Shown here in pieces: positions 47,588 to 59,800 of a DNA stretch of 64,000 nt; positions within the stretch are counted from its first letter, which is position 1; every line of letters starts with the position of its first letter. The notes beneath the pieces were generated by a model. It ran no database searches and was not told the DNA's origin. It saw nothing but the letters and a program-made list of their open reading frames with translations. A program made the position numbers and the translations under genes. The DNA lies in the NCBI GenBank assembly GCA_022818135.1, contig JAFMSR010000018.1:16777037-16841036 (forward strand), read 5' to 3'. This DNA is from Saxidomus purpurata. Lineage: Eukaryota > Mollusca > Bivalvia > Venerida > Veneridae.

Positions 47588-50253
47588 GTCACTTTTGATA
47601 TGTACATGAACGTTACTGCACTAACATGCGATCCAAATCCGAGAAACCTGTGCTTCCGGACGGATCAAGGTAATGAACAAATTCTGTGCAAAGAAAAGAA
47701 ACCAAATCAATTGAGAGCCAGACTATGGTAGAATTTATTGTGCCAGGTCACTTGAGATGACACCTGATGTCACGTGTGCCTCAGGCCATCCTGTTGTAAA
47801 CAGTTACTGGTACCTGTAACGAAAATTGCTGACTATCTCTGTCTCTCTGTCTCTCTCTTCCATAAGCGGTTGGTTCCATCACGTGTTAGTGACTCCTGAG
47901 AGAATTATAGGTATGTTGATGTCAATGAAGCTCAGGCTCTTACAGCTTTCCATCGATATTTAACTCACTGTATGTTTGCCTTGGTCATAGATACCCGAAA
48001 ATTGAGTTCGAAGCTAAACGCATGTATTTGATTGAAATTACATCTGGTTTTGAATTATCTCCCTTTATTATATCTTTCTCAACAGTATTACTGCAAAAGC
48101 TCTAAAGGGAATTTATTCAAACTGCGTACAAAGATAGAGCATTGAGTGAATTTATTACATCAAAGAATCATAACAGTTCATAGCCATTTTTATTATCACC
48201 CTTTATATAGAAAAATCCTATTCACTGAAGTTTATTTAAATTCATACAAAGCTAGGTGACATTGAAGATGAAGTGCATTGGCCAAGAACTATAATTCTAC
48301 CTTACCTACACACTGCATATAAATATAGGGAGCATTCAGGGGAAGTGCAGTTAACCGATAGGGTACTATGCATTGCATTGTAACACTCTATCAACTTGTT
48401 ACATGTTACATAAATGTTATTTTACTCGTATGCAGAAATTGATGACGTCCTATTGAACGATTTTAACTGCACAAAGAAGTATGGCCTTACCTATATACTG
48501 AATCAGTATCCAGCAGGAACTTTCGATGTCGACAGCACCACAAATGGGACTGCTTTGTTAGTCTTGAAATGTGAGTTAGGAATTTATTTACTAATTAGAT
48601 TGTGTTCCTGTAAAATATTTAACTCTAATATTATACAATTATGGACTCGTGAGGCATTGAATATGATGTGCTTTTCACCAGAAAAGGTTAATATTGACCG
48701 AGGCGACCGAATGTCGCACGAGTCCATAAATGTTTTATTATATGTATAATGCTTTTTTCATGCTCAAAAAGCAAGTTTTGGATATTTCATTGATACACTG
48801 CTTTAAATTGCGCGGGACGACGTCAGTGTTCCTACGTCCGGCACATTCCGGCACCGTTAACGTTCTATTCGATGCAAGACGTTTAGGCGGGTAAAAGACA
48901 AAACAATACCTGTTCTAAATATATAAATTAATTTTTACTGGGGAAAACCCAAAAATCACGAAATACGTATTATATTTTGCTTCATTGATCGTGCTTTGGA
49001 CCAATGAGATATTGTTTATTTGTAGATCATATAATAAAACGTTTTATTTTATGTTTTCCAGTGAATTATAGAGTTTTTCAGTGAAATAAAAGTGATAACC
49101 CAGTTTTGAAACGTGGTTCCATTTTTTTTTTCACTGTTTTGCAATCTTTACCCGGTTACGTCAAAAGTATACCGAGCGTAATTAATGCTGGAAACCATGC
49201 GACGATGCGTCGTTTAAATGACGTCTTTGCGCGATGTTTCTGATGACGTTTCCGCGATTTTAGATATTTTGTGGAATAAACTCAATAAAAGTAGGTTTTA
49301 CCAAAAAAGAAAAATTGTTGTTATCGGTGTAATACATTAATTTCCGTGAAACCAAAGTGTTATTTTCACTGTGGCGCGCCACCGTGAAATATCCTTGGCC
49401 CACAAAAACATTTATTGCACTTTCACTATTACCGCAAAGTATCTTACCTCCTTCAAACCTTACTAAAAACTACCTTAACGGTTAAGATATTGCATTTGTT
49501 CTCTTGTATCCATTTATATAAACGCGATTTCTAAGGCAGTCAACCCTATGTGGCCTTATTGTATGGGATACATCATGCTTATTTGATTAGAAGTTAAAGT
49601 TATTGAAGCGGCAAGCCTAAAATCAACTTTTTCATATGCATATGAACGTTATTTGCACTTGACGTCATTATATAGCACTGCACGATTATTTCAAAAGTCT
49701 TCCGTTTTTGCTAATATTATCGTAGAATCAAAGTTCATGTCTAGAGTCAGTGTGTCTGTCAATGGATGCTCATGGACTTGGTCTCAACGCCGTCAGCGTG
49801 TTGTATCACAGCATTATGCATAATTTCAAGAACATTGTTCTACAACCACTGATAAACATGTATGGATTAACACTTTTATTAAGACTCTTTCCAAAACGAA
49901 AAGATTATCTTTAAATTTGACAATCTATAATGTCTGATAAAAAGTAGTTCATACCAAATCAATCATTGACATCTGTAAACAATAAGTCAGAAAAAGTCAG
50001 TCTTTAATTGTTTTGCACCATCTATAGTAAAAACTTACATTAACAAAATGTGTCGCAAAATGTCAGTCCTTTATTTGTTACAGCATCCGTTGTGAAGATG
50101 CAGTTTTACAGCCTTAATATTACCATAACTGATGGAGTTGACACCACAGTGTTGGAGTTCACTGTCTTCATTCAGACAGCATCTGGCGCACCATCGATCT
50201 CACAAATGTCATTTATATGGATAACATTATCGTCGTTTTTATTCATATTTTGA
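47588..50253 (+). CDS. Copy C: intact exons 16-18 of a CUB-cadherin gene, no 5' part
   Basis: Exons 47588-47669 (82 nt), 48436-48570 (135 nt) and 50084-50253 (170 nt) match exons 16-18 of genes A and B, with good acceptors (aacttag, tatgcag, gttacag) and donors (gtaatg, gtgagt). The frame is open to the TGA at 50251-50253. Residues: VTFDMYMNVTALTC, DFNCTKKYGLTYILNQYPAG, FYSLNITITDGVD, then a hydrophobic tail ending FLFIF. Exon 16 differs from A at 6 of 27 residues and exon 17 at 11 of 45, so this copy is older than the A/B split. Intron 15 homology extends left to about 47490. No start codon or exons 1-15 exist nearby. It may be a remnant or an alternative 3' cassette for gene B. Confidence 0.75.
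47836..47859. repeat. (TC)n/(TCTG)n microsatellite
   Basis: Run of tctctgtctctctgtctctctc in the intron between copy C exons 16 and 17. Confidence 0.85.
48638..49400. repeat. Repeat-derived DNA inside copy C last intron
   Basis: ttatggactcgtg (48639) is inverted at cacgagtccata (about 48718-48730), bracketing 90 bp. The following 650 bp is more GC-rich than its surroundings, with many CG dinucleotides (gcgatgcgtcg, gcgcgatg, gtggcgcgccac), suggesting a younger insertion. No open frame of note. Confidence 0.45.
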
Positions 50254-50597
50254 AATGTGCACCAACTGACAATATCAACAGTTAGATAAAAAGAATCAGT
50301 CTATAAATCAGTGATTAACTTTTATAAATTAGTCAGAAAAAGTGTTAACTTGCTTCCACTATCAAGATTTGTTTTACAGAATTTGACATAAAAGTCAGTT
50401 TATTTGTACAGCACAAGCCGTGAAGATCTATTAAGTGTTTTCAGTAAACGTTTCTTGTTTTGCAATACTTCCAAATACGTAAACGTACTAAGATAGTATA
50501 GTATATTCAGTGTTATAAAGTTATTCAACAGTATCGGTTCCTCAAAATGGGTGGGAGGCTAAGCAAAGTTACTGTATTACTTTGACACCAAAAACAA

Positions 50598-50689
50598 TTT
50601 ATTCACTGAAAAAGAAGGGTACACCAATGTTTATATATATATTACAAACACTTGAGTATTTAACTGACACTGTTTCTATCTGGAATAAA
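50598..50689. promoter_or_regulatory. Back-to-back poly(A) signals between copy C and the ADAMTS-like gene
   Basis: Minus-strand AATAAA at 50598-50603 lies about 113 nt beyond the ADAMTS-like stop. Plus-strand AATAAA at 50684-50689 lies only about 27 nt short of that stop. The signals cross, so the two 3' UTRs overlap. Confidence 0.55.
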
Positions 50690-50715
50690 GTTTGGTATTA
50701 TTTTTCACAGAATCA

Positions 50716-53700
50716 TCAGCTTTCAGGAGCCTCGTCGTAATAAATGTCTTCGTAGTAATCAGCATTGCAGGTAAAGCAACACCGTTGTTCAAAGTTAGAG
50801 TAATGGCACATGTTCATTTGTTGTATGATACTACAGTAGTCACTCTCATCTTCACAAACTGAAATTTAGATGAGCGTGTGTTAATAGTCACTTCAAATAA
50901 ACCTTTCATATCAATTATAAAACTATTTTTCATTAGACTAAACTCCGTATATAACGACTCCGGATAAAGCGAAATTCCGGATATAAAGAACAAATTTTCT
51001 TGGGTCGAATTTCTTCCCTCCTTTACATTAGTCAATGTTTATGCAAATGCTATATAGTTACTAAAATGTACATATAAGGCTACAAATTTAAATGGTGCAA
51101 GGAGTTCGTTTTATACTGAGTTTAATGCACTGTATGTTTATGACTGTTTTGTTATTCGCATTGTTATATCTATATAAATGTATAGTAATATGTTTTTTAT
51201 TTTATATTGTAAACTGTGTGAAAAATTGTATCATTCTTATCTTTGCAACATTTTGCGACATACCAAAGCTATCACAAGGTTTCCCTTTACACTTCCTCAT
51301 GGTTTTGGGCTGAGAAATCATATCACAACTTCCGACAGGGGCTGTCTTGCCACTTCCGGTCCACACACACGTCAGTGTACTCGTTTTGAAGCCCTTTTCA
51401 TCACATTCAGACATACACTATAGTAGATGGATGAGATGCCATTATTAGTAAATTTAGTAACAGGAAAAAACTTTTCTGAGCTTTCATTGATATAAACAGC
51501 GCTTTTGATACAATAAAGCATTAGATGAGGTGACTTGTGGACCAAACAAGTACAACATTATGTAAATACTTTTTATTTTCATGGTAGATATGCAACATAC
51601 ACGAGTGAATTTTAACCCTCTTTCCAAACGTGTAATCTTTTGATATATAAATTGAATTGAAATGATAACAAAAATATTTGGTTTATTGTTAAGATGTAAA
51701 TTATGTATAGAACGTTTTGTGTTAAGCGTGAAAACTTAGTTAAACGAAGAACACAGACCTAAAGTCGGAGAAGAAACAATTACTATTCTCATTCGATAAA
51801 CATAATAATAAAGGAAATCTAATTTCAGTGTTAATAAAATATTATATCTACAAATCAAAATTTAAAGAAAATTGTAGACAATTACTCTCTACACTTAAGG
51901 GAACTTCTAACGCTACCTTTAGTCTTTATTCATTATTTTAAAAACTACTTAAAGAATTTACTTGAAACTTCACACGAATAATAAATAGTATATTTAGACA
52001 AGTTTTGTATAAATTTTATTGCAAACAACACATCGGTTATTAAACTACACTCGCTCAAAGATGATAAACCCCAAAATCAAAAGTCGCAAAATTTGCGGTT
52101 TCCGCAATGACGGAATGCACGTATAAAAAGTCACTGCTACTGTGCCTTTTGCGCGGTCACATTTAATTTTTTCTCGGACTTAGATATTTCATAATACTGT
52201 AACTGAATACTCGATAAGGTGACAATATTGTACATCGAAAACGATGTTGCTGGGAAGACAATAACCAATACTTAGAGAGCCTGATTATTCTGGTTAAGGA
52301 TACCGTTATGCTGTTATGACACTTCCTAAACTGTCCGAAAATTAAACCATTCTGAACGTTGAACCTGTGGATGATTGCTACCACTTTTCAGAAAACAGGT
52401 TATTAAAATGAATTTAATCTCCATTTCATACATGTTGAAATTTGAGTTAGGAAAATGGCCAGAATATCTTAACAGGAAAGGGCTCAAATTGTTGGTCTAA
52501 TTGTATGTGAAATTTTTGCAGTTTTTTTTGGTTTGCGCTTTGTGATATTGTTGCCGTTGTTTAAAGGAATTTGAGTTTGTGATTTTATTTTTAATATTTT
52601 ATGAATTTACTTTTGTTAAACAATGTAGAGATGGAATAACAGATTAGAATATTGATTTTAAACCTGTGAAATGCATTGTTCATTTTTGCGACTTTCAATT
52701 TCGTGGGTAGCGTACATTACACGTGTGGTAAATTGGTATTTACGAAACCACCAAATAATATAATTTATTAATTAACTAGCGGCGACATACAAAAGTCCAC
52801 ATGTTGTGAAAATTTGGTTTAGATATCTGGTATAGTTTCTGAGATATTCTAAAATATTAAAAGGTAGCGTTAGAAGTTCACTTAAGTGTATTCCATTAGT
52901 TACTATCTATCTAAGACAGAAATTCATTACAAAACAATATATAGCAAAAACAAATAGTGTATATGATATTTTCATAAAGGACTGGGTAACATTTGTAAAA
53001 AATTAATGTTTAAGTCCATTTTGATCCTGACAATCGACGAAACAATAAAAGAGTATTGATTTCACCGAAATGAACTGTTTGAAGGACACTGTAAAGAACC
53101 CTTTTTTTCTTTCTTTTTTGTGTTTCTTGTAAAACAGATTTGAAGTATTTTATTACTTCCTTCTCATTTTTGTTTTTTGTTTCCACATATCTCGTTTTTT
53201 CTTGTTAACTTTAAAAATATAAAAAAGGGGGTACATAAGTTTTTAAATTAATCTTTTATTCACTCATGTACTGTACATTATAAGGAGTGTTTGTAAAGTT
53301 TGTAAAAATAATGCGTAAGTGTATATCACATATATCCAACAAAGTAGCTACTTAAATAAATGTTAAATTTAGTCATTTGAAAAGCCATAGAGCTTGTTTG
53401 TAAGTATTAAACATGTTATTTGAAATAAAAAATTATATCCCCCCCTTAGAAAAAAAAGATGTATTATGTATTCATGCAATATGACTGTATAACAAATGTA
53501 TAATATGAGTTGCAATACACTATCTGTTTCCACATATCCCTATGATGTATAAGGGTGAAATCCAAAGTGTCATTCAAAATAAATAAATCCTATCGCGAAA
53601 ATAGTTTTGAAACGTATCTCAGAAATGGAATATGCCTACATGATTCTTGAAATAAGGAATAGCTTGTTAAAAGCTTCGAATATCGTTAACCAATGGAAAA

Positions 53701-53897
53701 CTTCGTACCTTTGACCATTTGGAAGTTTCCCACTTAAATGTGCAGTTTGGATTATAACAGTTTCTGACATTGTCTGGCGGAAAACCAAGACCGGTACAAA
53801 ATGTTGCCTCAGTAACAGAGTCATTGAATTCGTTGACACAGTCAACTGCTCTCCTCTGTATGGAGTATTGGTACCTTACACAGTCGTCTTGGCTGCA
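50716..53897 (-). other. ADAMTS-like gene: atypical last TSP1 repeats and PLAC domain
   Basis: Exon 53709-53897 continues repeat 9 as CSQDDCVRYQYSIQRRAVDC, without the CG-G turn. Exon 51264-51417 is repeat 10, CMSECDEKGFKTSTLTC to KCKGKPC. The last exon is PLAC: VCEDESDYC, MNMCHYSNFEQRCC and FTCN with six cysteines, then an acidic tyrosine-rich tail DYYEDIYYDEAPES and stop. These last two exons are the ones found as relics beside genes A and B. Confidence 0.85.
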
Positions 53898-56800
53898 CTG
53901 AAAAGCAAAAACGCATCAAATTAATTTTACACAGTAATATTATTTCCATTTTAGGCAGTCATTTTAATTTCGCTAGAAAAATCACTTTCATTTTACGGAA
54001 TAAGACAAAATAGCTTTCACTTTACAAAACAACCAATCCACTGAAAAGGAACAAAACATGAACTCATTCAGTATGTTTTACTGTGAAATAGAGGATAACT
54101 CTTTAGTCTACATTTTTAATTTCGTCTCCCATTTTGGTAAGTGATAATTATCATTATTTATGAGCTGAATGTGCAGAAAAATTAACTTACTACATTTCCC
54201 AAAACCCTTTTACTGTAATGGGAAGTAACCGCTGCTAAGAGTTTGGACAAACTCTCCGCAATGATTATTTCCCCTTATAAGAAGGAGAATGAAATAGCGT
54301 TGTGTAACGTAAAATGCAAATAGAATATAATTAAATTAAACTTATTTATGCATAAAATTGCCGAAATACTTTTGAAACTCACATTATTATGCATATATGT
54401 TATTAAATATATCTCAATATTAAAAGGTAGAATAAGATGTTCGGATCATTTTCACTCGCTAGATAAGAAGAAGAAAAATCAAATCAGTATTTCAATACTC
54501 TGATCTGGTTGAAGATACGTAAACGAATTTGCTATAACCTTATATTCCTACATATCATTTCTTAATATTTAATAGCATACGAAATAATCCGTTTCTATGC
54601 AGCGTATATGTATATTTCCAATGTGCAGCTATTTTGCAAAATTAGCACTGAGACCTTCCAATCTCATACATTAAAATGAGCATCTTTTTATCTTTTATAA
54701 TTAATGGTTCTTTTATTTCAGTACAAAAATACTTCAGGCAAATACAACCTTGTTGGATTAATTTATGTACATCTTTCCTTCATTCCAAACGTGTTTTCGT
54801 AATTTTTCAGAAATTAAGTTCTTAAACTAAAAGAGATAAAAATGTAATCATATATTGCATGTTATTTATGGGAAACTGATATATGTCGAAATAAAAGAGA
54901 AGATAGCACTTAATATTTTCAGTAATGTTAGATTACTTCTGGGAGCAAGAAGAAATACGGCTATAAAATTATAATGGAAAAGCTAAAAATATATAGTTTA
55001 GTTTAGTAGTCTTTAAAACTGCACTTCATGCACGGTATGGAAGGTGGCCTCGATGAGTGTTCAATATATTCCTCTTATAAATGTTCATAAGTTTATGCTT
55101 ACATAACTTAATCAGTACAATTTCCTATCTTTCATCTTTGACAGTAGGCCATAAATAGTTCAAAAGGATGCTTATTAACCTTTTCACTAACAGAGCAGCA
55201 AATAGTGTAGATTAGGATAAATGTGCAGGTCGGTAAAGATCTGCACTGGTCTCGAAGAAAGAATCGATTGTCACCAGCAGATAAAGATTTTAAATGTACA
55301 TTTGCAACATGACGGAATTAAACCAAAAACATACGGTTGTCAAAGACGCTGATACAAATGTGCTGACTGTGAAACTCATTGAAATGGAAGTGTGTATTTA
55401 ACAACTTACCTGGGACCATTCTCCTGACCTCCATTTCACACACGGATTTCTGTTGCAACTTTGGATCATGGAAGGCTTCGACGACGATCCCTTAACACAC
55501 TCCTCCTTCGGTAAAATTTCATAATAGTCATTAGTTATAACTTCACAACTTAAATTTCTAGACTGTAACCCACCTCCGCACGTGACACTACATCTGGACC
55601 AGTCTGTAGAAATTAAGGTCAAGGGCCGTTTTACCCTGTCGACTGGATCCATATACAAAACAGTTTTATTTAGTAAAGAATACTCACTACTAGCTTTACC
55701 AGTTAGAAATTTTTCTCGATAGACTGTGGCTTGTAAAATGTCAAAACTTGTCCCAAACGAGATCGACATATTTGCTTCCAGTCCGCCTACTAAACAATTG
55801 TACACAGCATCATCTCTGCCCGGAAGTGCATTACGTATTCTTAGAGCACCTGATTTTGAAACACGCGCTCGTTTCGAACGCCGAAATTTCAAACCATTTT
55901 TAAACCAGGTTGTTTTCTGTCTATCTAAGCCTACATGCGGACATTTTAAAATAATATTTGTCTCTGGAAGAACTTTGGCGTCCATTCCAACAATCAGTTT
56001 TAATTTAGAGAGTTTATTAAGTTGGAAAAACTTTATGTTCCTTGTTTTTATCATTGGATCCGGGCATGACGTCATATTGCACATCATTTCCGTATTCGGT
56101 TTAAGAGTGATGTCACATTCCGAACGAGAAACGTTGACTATTTTCCCTTCACGTATTTTCTGACACTGTGGTCTTCTGGCTCGGACTCCGAGCCCGCACG
56201 TGACTGAGCACTGAAAGAGAATGGGTTTACACTAAGAATATGACATACTGCATGAAAAGAATATTCTAACATGACTCACGATTTTGTCTTTTTATACAAA
56301 GAGTAAGAAAATTATGTTCTATTAAACCATAAACAACGCGGGAACCGATATACTGTGAACATGACGTCATATTAAGCCGCGTGACGTTAAATGAGTGTTC
56401 GCATAGAAAATAACGCTTTGCATTTATTCACCTTTTGCAATATCTGGTCATGTTAGAATCGAAATAACATCCTTTTCAGCGTTGTTATCGTCTAATAAAT
56501 AATGATTTGTCGTTCTGATGCGCAGTTATAAACCACTCATGCATCTGGCCTTCGTGGCTAATAACTACGTACTCCAAATTATTGTTTTTTAAACGATGAA
56601 CATCGCTGGAACGGATGTTATTTTATAAATATGTGAACATATCTGGGAACGTTGGTGTAGCAACCAGGTGTTCCCTGGAGTGAGTAATAGGACAATAAAC
56701 TTGAGAAAATGGCTGTTTACAGGAATTACGTTTTTACAGTGACATTCTTCTTTGTATATGCTGAAACATTACTTGAAGAAAGTTAGTGATTAATGATAGT

Positions 56801-59800
56801 ATTTGCATTCAGACGGGTAATGATTAACATGCAGTTTATTGCTATCATTAGTTACTAGTTTTCCTCTAACAACCTTAACCCCTTCCTGCAACAGTCACCA
56901 GAAACTGTTAAACTATGGAACACCATGTCTGACAGACGACAGAAACAGCGCATACATAATTCAACGAAAATTAATATCTATCTGACTGAACATTATCGCC
57001 ATCATTGAACAGTCAGTACTTTCCATCCTTTGAACAACATTTTCCTTAAGTCATTTATCTGATTTCTTTAGAATATTTTGCGAGTTATTTTAATTGTTTG
57101 TGTATCTCACATACCCCAGACCAGCTTCCCACGTACCATCTCCCTGGACAGTCTAAAGTATTACAGGCCGACTCTCTTTCTGGCACCGGCTGACTACACA
57201 TAAAATCTGAATCAAATATACATTCGTGATTATAATACCATTATTATATCTGAAAACTGATAGTAAAACTGCATGAACTGCATTGTATGTAGTCAAATTA
57301 TTCAATAGTTGTCTTCGAATCTCTTAAAATCCTTTCAATATAAATGGACAAAGGCTAAAAGCAGGAAACACACTTAAGAACAGACGAAAGGCAACGCTAA
57401 TCTGATGTCACTTAGCCTTTGGTCTTCTGAATAGCATGATATCATTACTATTTTACTTTACCTGGTAAGTTAAGAACAGTCGGGCCTTGCGCATATTCCT
57501 GTATACATTTTACTTCGCGTACTTTTCTACCACCTCCACACGTTGCAGAACATTCCCCATAACCCCCAACTTCCCATCTGAAAAGTGAACGAGTATAACT
57601 TGATTTTTATGTTTGTCTTTTTATAATTATTTTTAACTATAACTGTAATTAAGGTAGCGCCTTACCAAAGCTAGAATTTCAATCGGCAAATTATCGTTTT
57701 TATTGTGTTTTAATAGTATGTAATCCTATACATCTTTGCGATGGTCTTTCAAAGCTCTTAACAAATAAAACAAAAAAAATGATGGTGCTCTTAATGGCAG
57801 AAAGAAATATGTCATTAAATGTAATTAAATGTCTTACATATCATCAGCTTTTTAACATGGCTTACAGCTAAGAGGAGCTCGTATGCAAAAACAAGTATTT
57901 TGCATTTTTTTACTCTTTTCCCTGCTTGAGGGGAATGTGTCACAGATTTTGGATTTCGGTTTTCAAATTGATTTTATGCTCTTATATGTGTTATGATAGA
58001 AGGTTATAACCCTTAACCATACAATACCGGTCTTAAAATTGTAACAATTAATATTTAAAAAAAAACAACAGGAATACATTTCCCTTAAGCATAAACCATG
58101 TATAAACTTCCACACTCATTCAATATGTATGTTAGATAAAAGTAGAAAATGCATGATACTAAAACAAACCTTTGTGGACAAGGCTTGACGTTACATATTC
58201 TCCTCTCAGTTTGTACATGTATTGCCTCGATACAAAGAGAGTCATCGACGATTGTTTCATTTACTTTCGTCTTACATTTCAGTATTGACTCTTGTATGCC
58301 TAAAATGCAATAAGAACTATATTTTAAAAAGATAAACGTCATTGAGCCGAATAAGGTACCCGAGAGCCGGATATTCCAATCCACTTTTTGAATAATATCG
58401 CAGATTCATAAAACAGGCGGACACTGTATACACCTAAACCGTGAATGGCAGTCTATTTTAAGAAGAGGGTCGTATACAAATTTCTTTCACTGCGCTTCCA
58501 TTCGTAACATTTGATTGGTAAAAAGTGGTCAAAAAATTAGGTTACGCCAAAAAATATAGCGTGTTTTAGGTAAGCTCCGGTCAAATTGGTCAGTTTATAA
58601 TTATCTACTACTTATTTTACCATTTATTGTAATAGAACGAAATATAAAAAAAAACGTACATTTGTTAGATCTTGGCAAAATCTAGCATGTTTTAACATTG
58701 CCATTTTCCCATTTCAGGATCAATTCAATACAAAGTATTTCCTATAAAATGCCAAAAGTGAATCGGCTAAAACACAGCCAATATGTCGCTTTGTTGAACA
58801 ACACTGATGACGTCAGAGCTCGCACGGTGTACACTGGTCACAATGAGTCGTCTGGTTCCAGAACATATTAATGTTAATTGGAACATTTTGAACACGTAAT
58901 GAAGAAATTATAAATTTATAAATAGTAACTAACCTCCGAGACAGCTGGCACTACATCCTGTCATACCGTCAGGAACCCATTCGTACAGGTCGTAGCATGG
59001 TTCTATCATACACGGCTCGTACTCAGCAGGCTTGGTCTCTGGGTAACATGAAGAGAGTTTGTTAAAGCGTTTTGTTTAACATAATACTGTTTAATAAAAC
59101 CTATTTCAAGGAACCAATTAATGCATGCTTCCAACCAGACCTTTTGCAACAGGTTGAAGTATTGTACATGTGTAATTTAATGTGAAAATGGCCGCTTGGG
59201 GTACATCTCGGGAACATCAGTTTTGACCGCTTACTTTATATGAGCACTGAGGTTGGTTCAACTGTACTTCCAAATAAAGTTCATTTTTATGACGACAAGC
59301 AAGCACTTGTTTATTTAGATATTGTACAATTCAACAGTTTTAGATAGTCTTTCTTGTTGTAGGACGTTATATTTAAGACATAAAGTGAAATTGAACTACA
59401 GAACCAAACAAATTTGCAAAGGTGTACGTAGTTAAGGATTTAAAACAGTTTGCGCTGAGCCTAGGTGACCATTTACACATGTTTTAGTCGTATATATATG
59501 CTGCAGTAGCAAATGAACTATCTGATACATGTATATAGAATTATAGTAGGACATCCAATCACAAAACTCAACACAAATGCTTTTTGTATTCTATCTGGCA
59601 TTTAGGCCTATAAATGTTTGTAATTTTTTATGACGTCACTGCCATCTTACTCACCATTGCAGTCCTCATCGGGAAGGTCCGAAAAGTCATCCAGATACCA
59701 TAGAAACACTTGACAACGGACATACCGAAACCTTACACCTTCTCCGCATGACGCACTGCACGAATCCCACGTGGTTGTTACAAATCTAAAACAAAAAGAT

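Noticed and set aside
47588..50253. Copy C as a complete third gene
   Set aside because: No signal-peptide, CUB or first cadherin exons between 39.3 and 47.5 kb; that interval is retroelement sequence.
55726..56163. 145-codon plus-strand open frame
   Set aside because: Shadow of the large TSP1/Ig exon on the minus strand, which has matching family motifs and splice borders.
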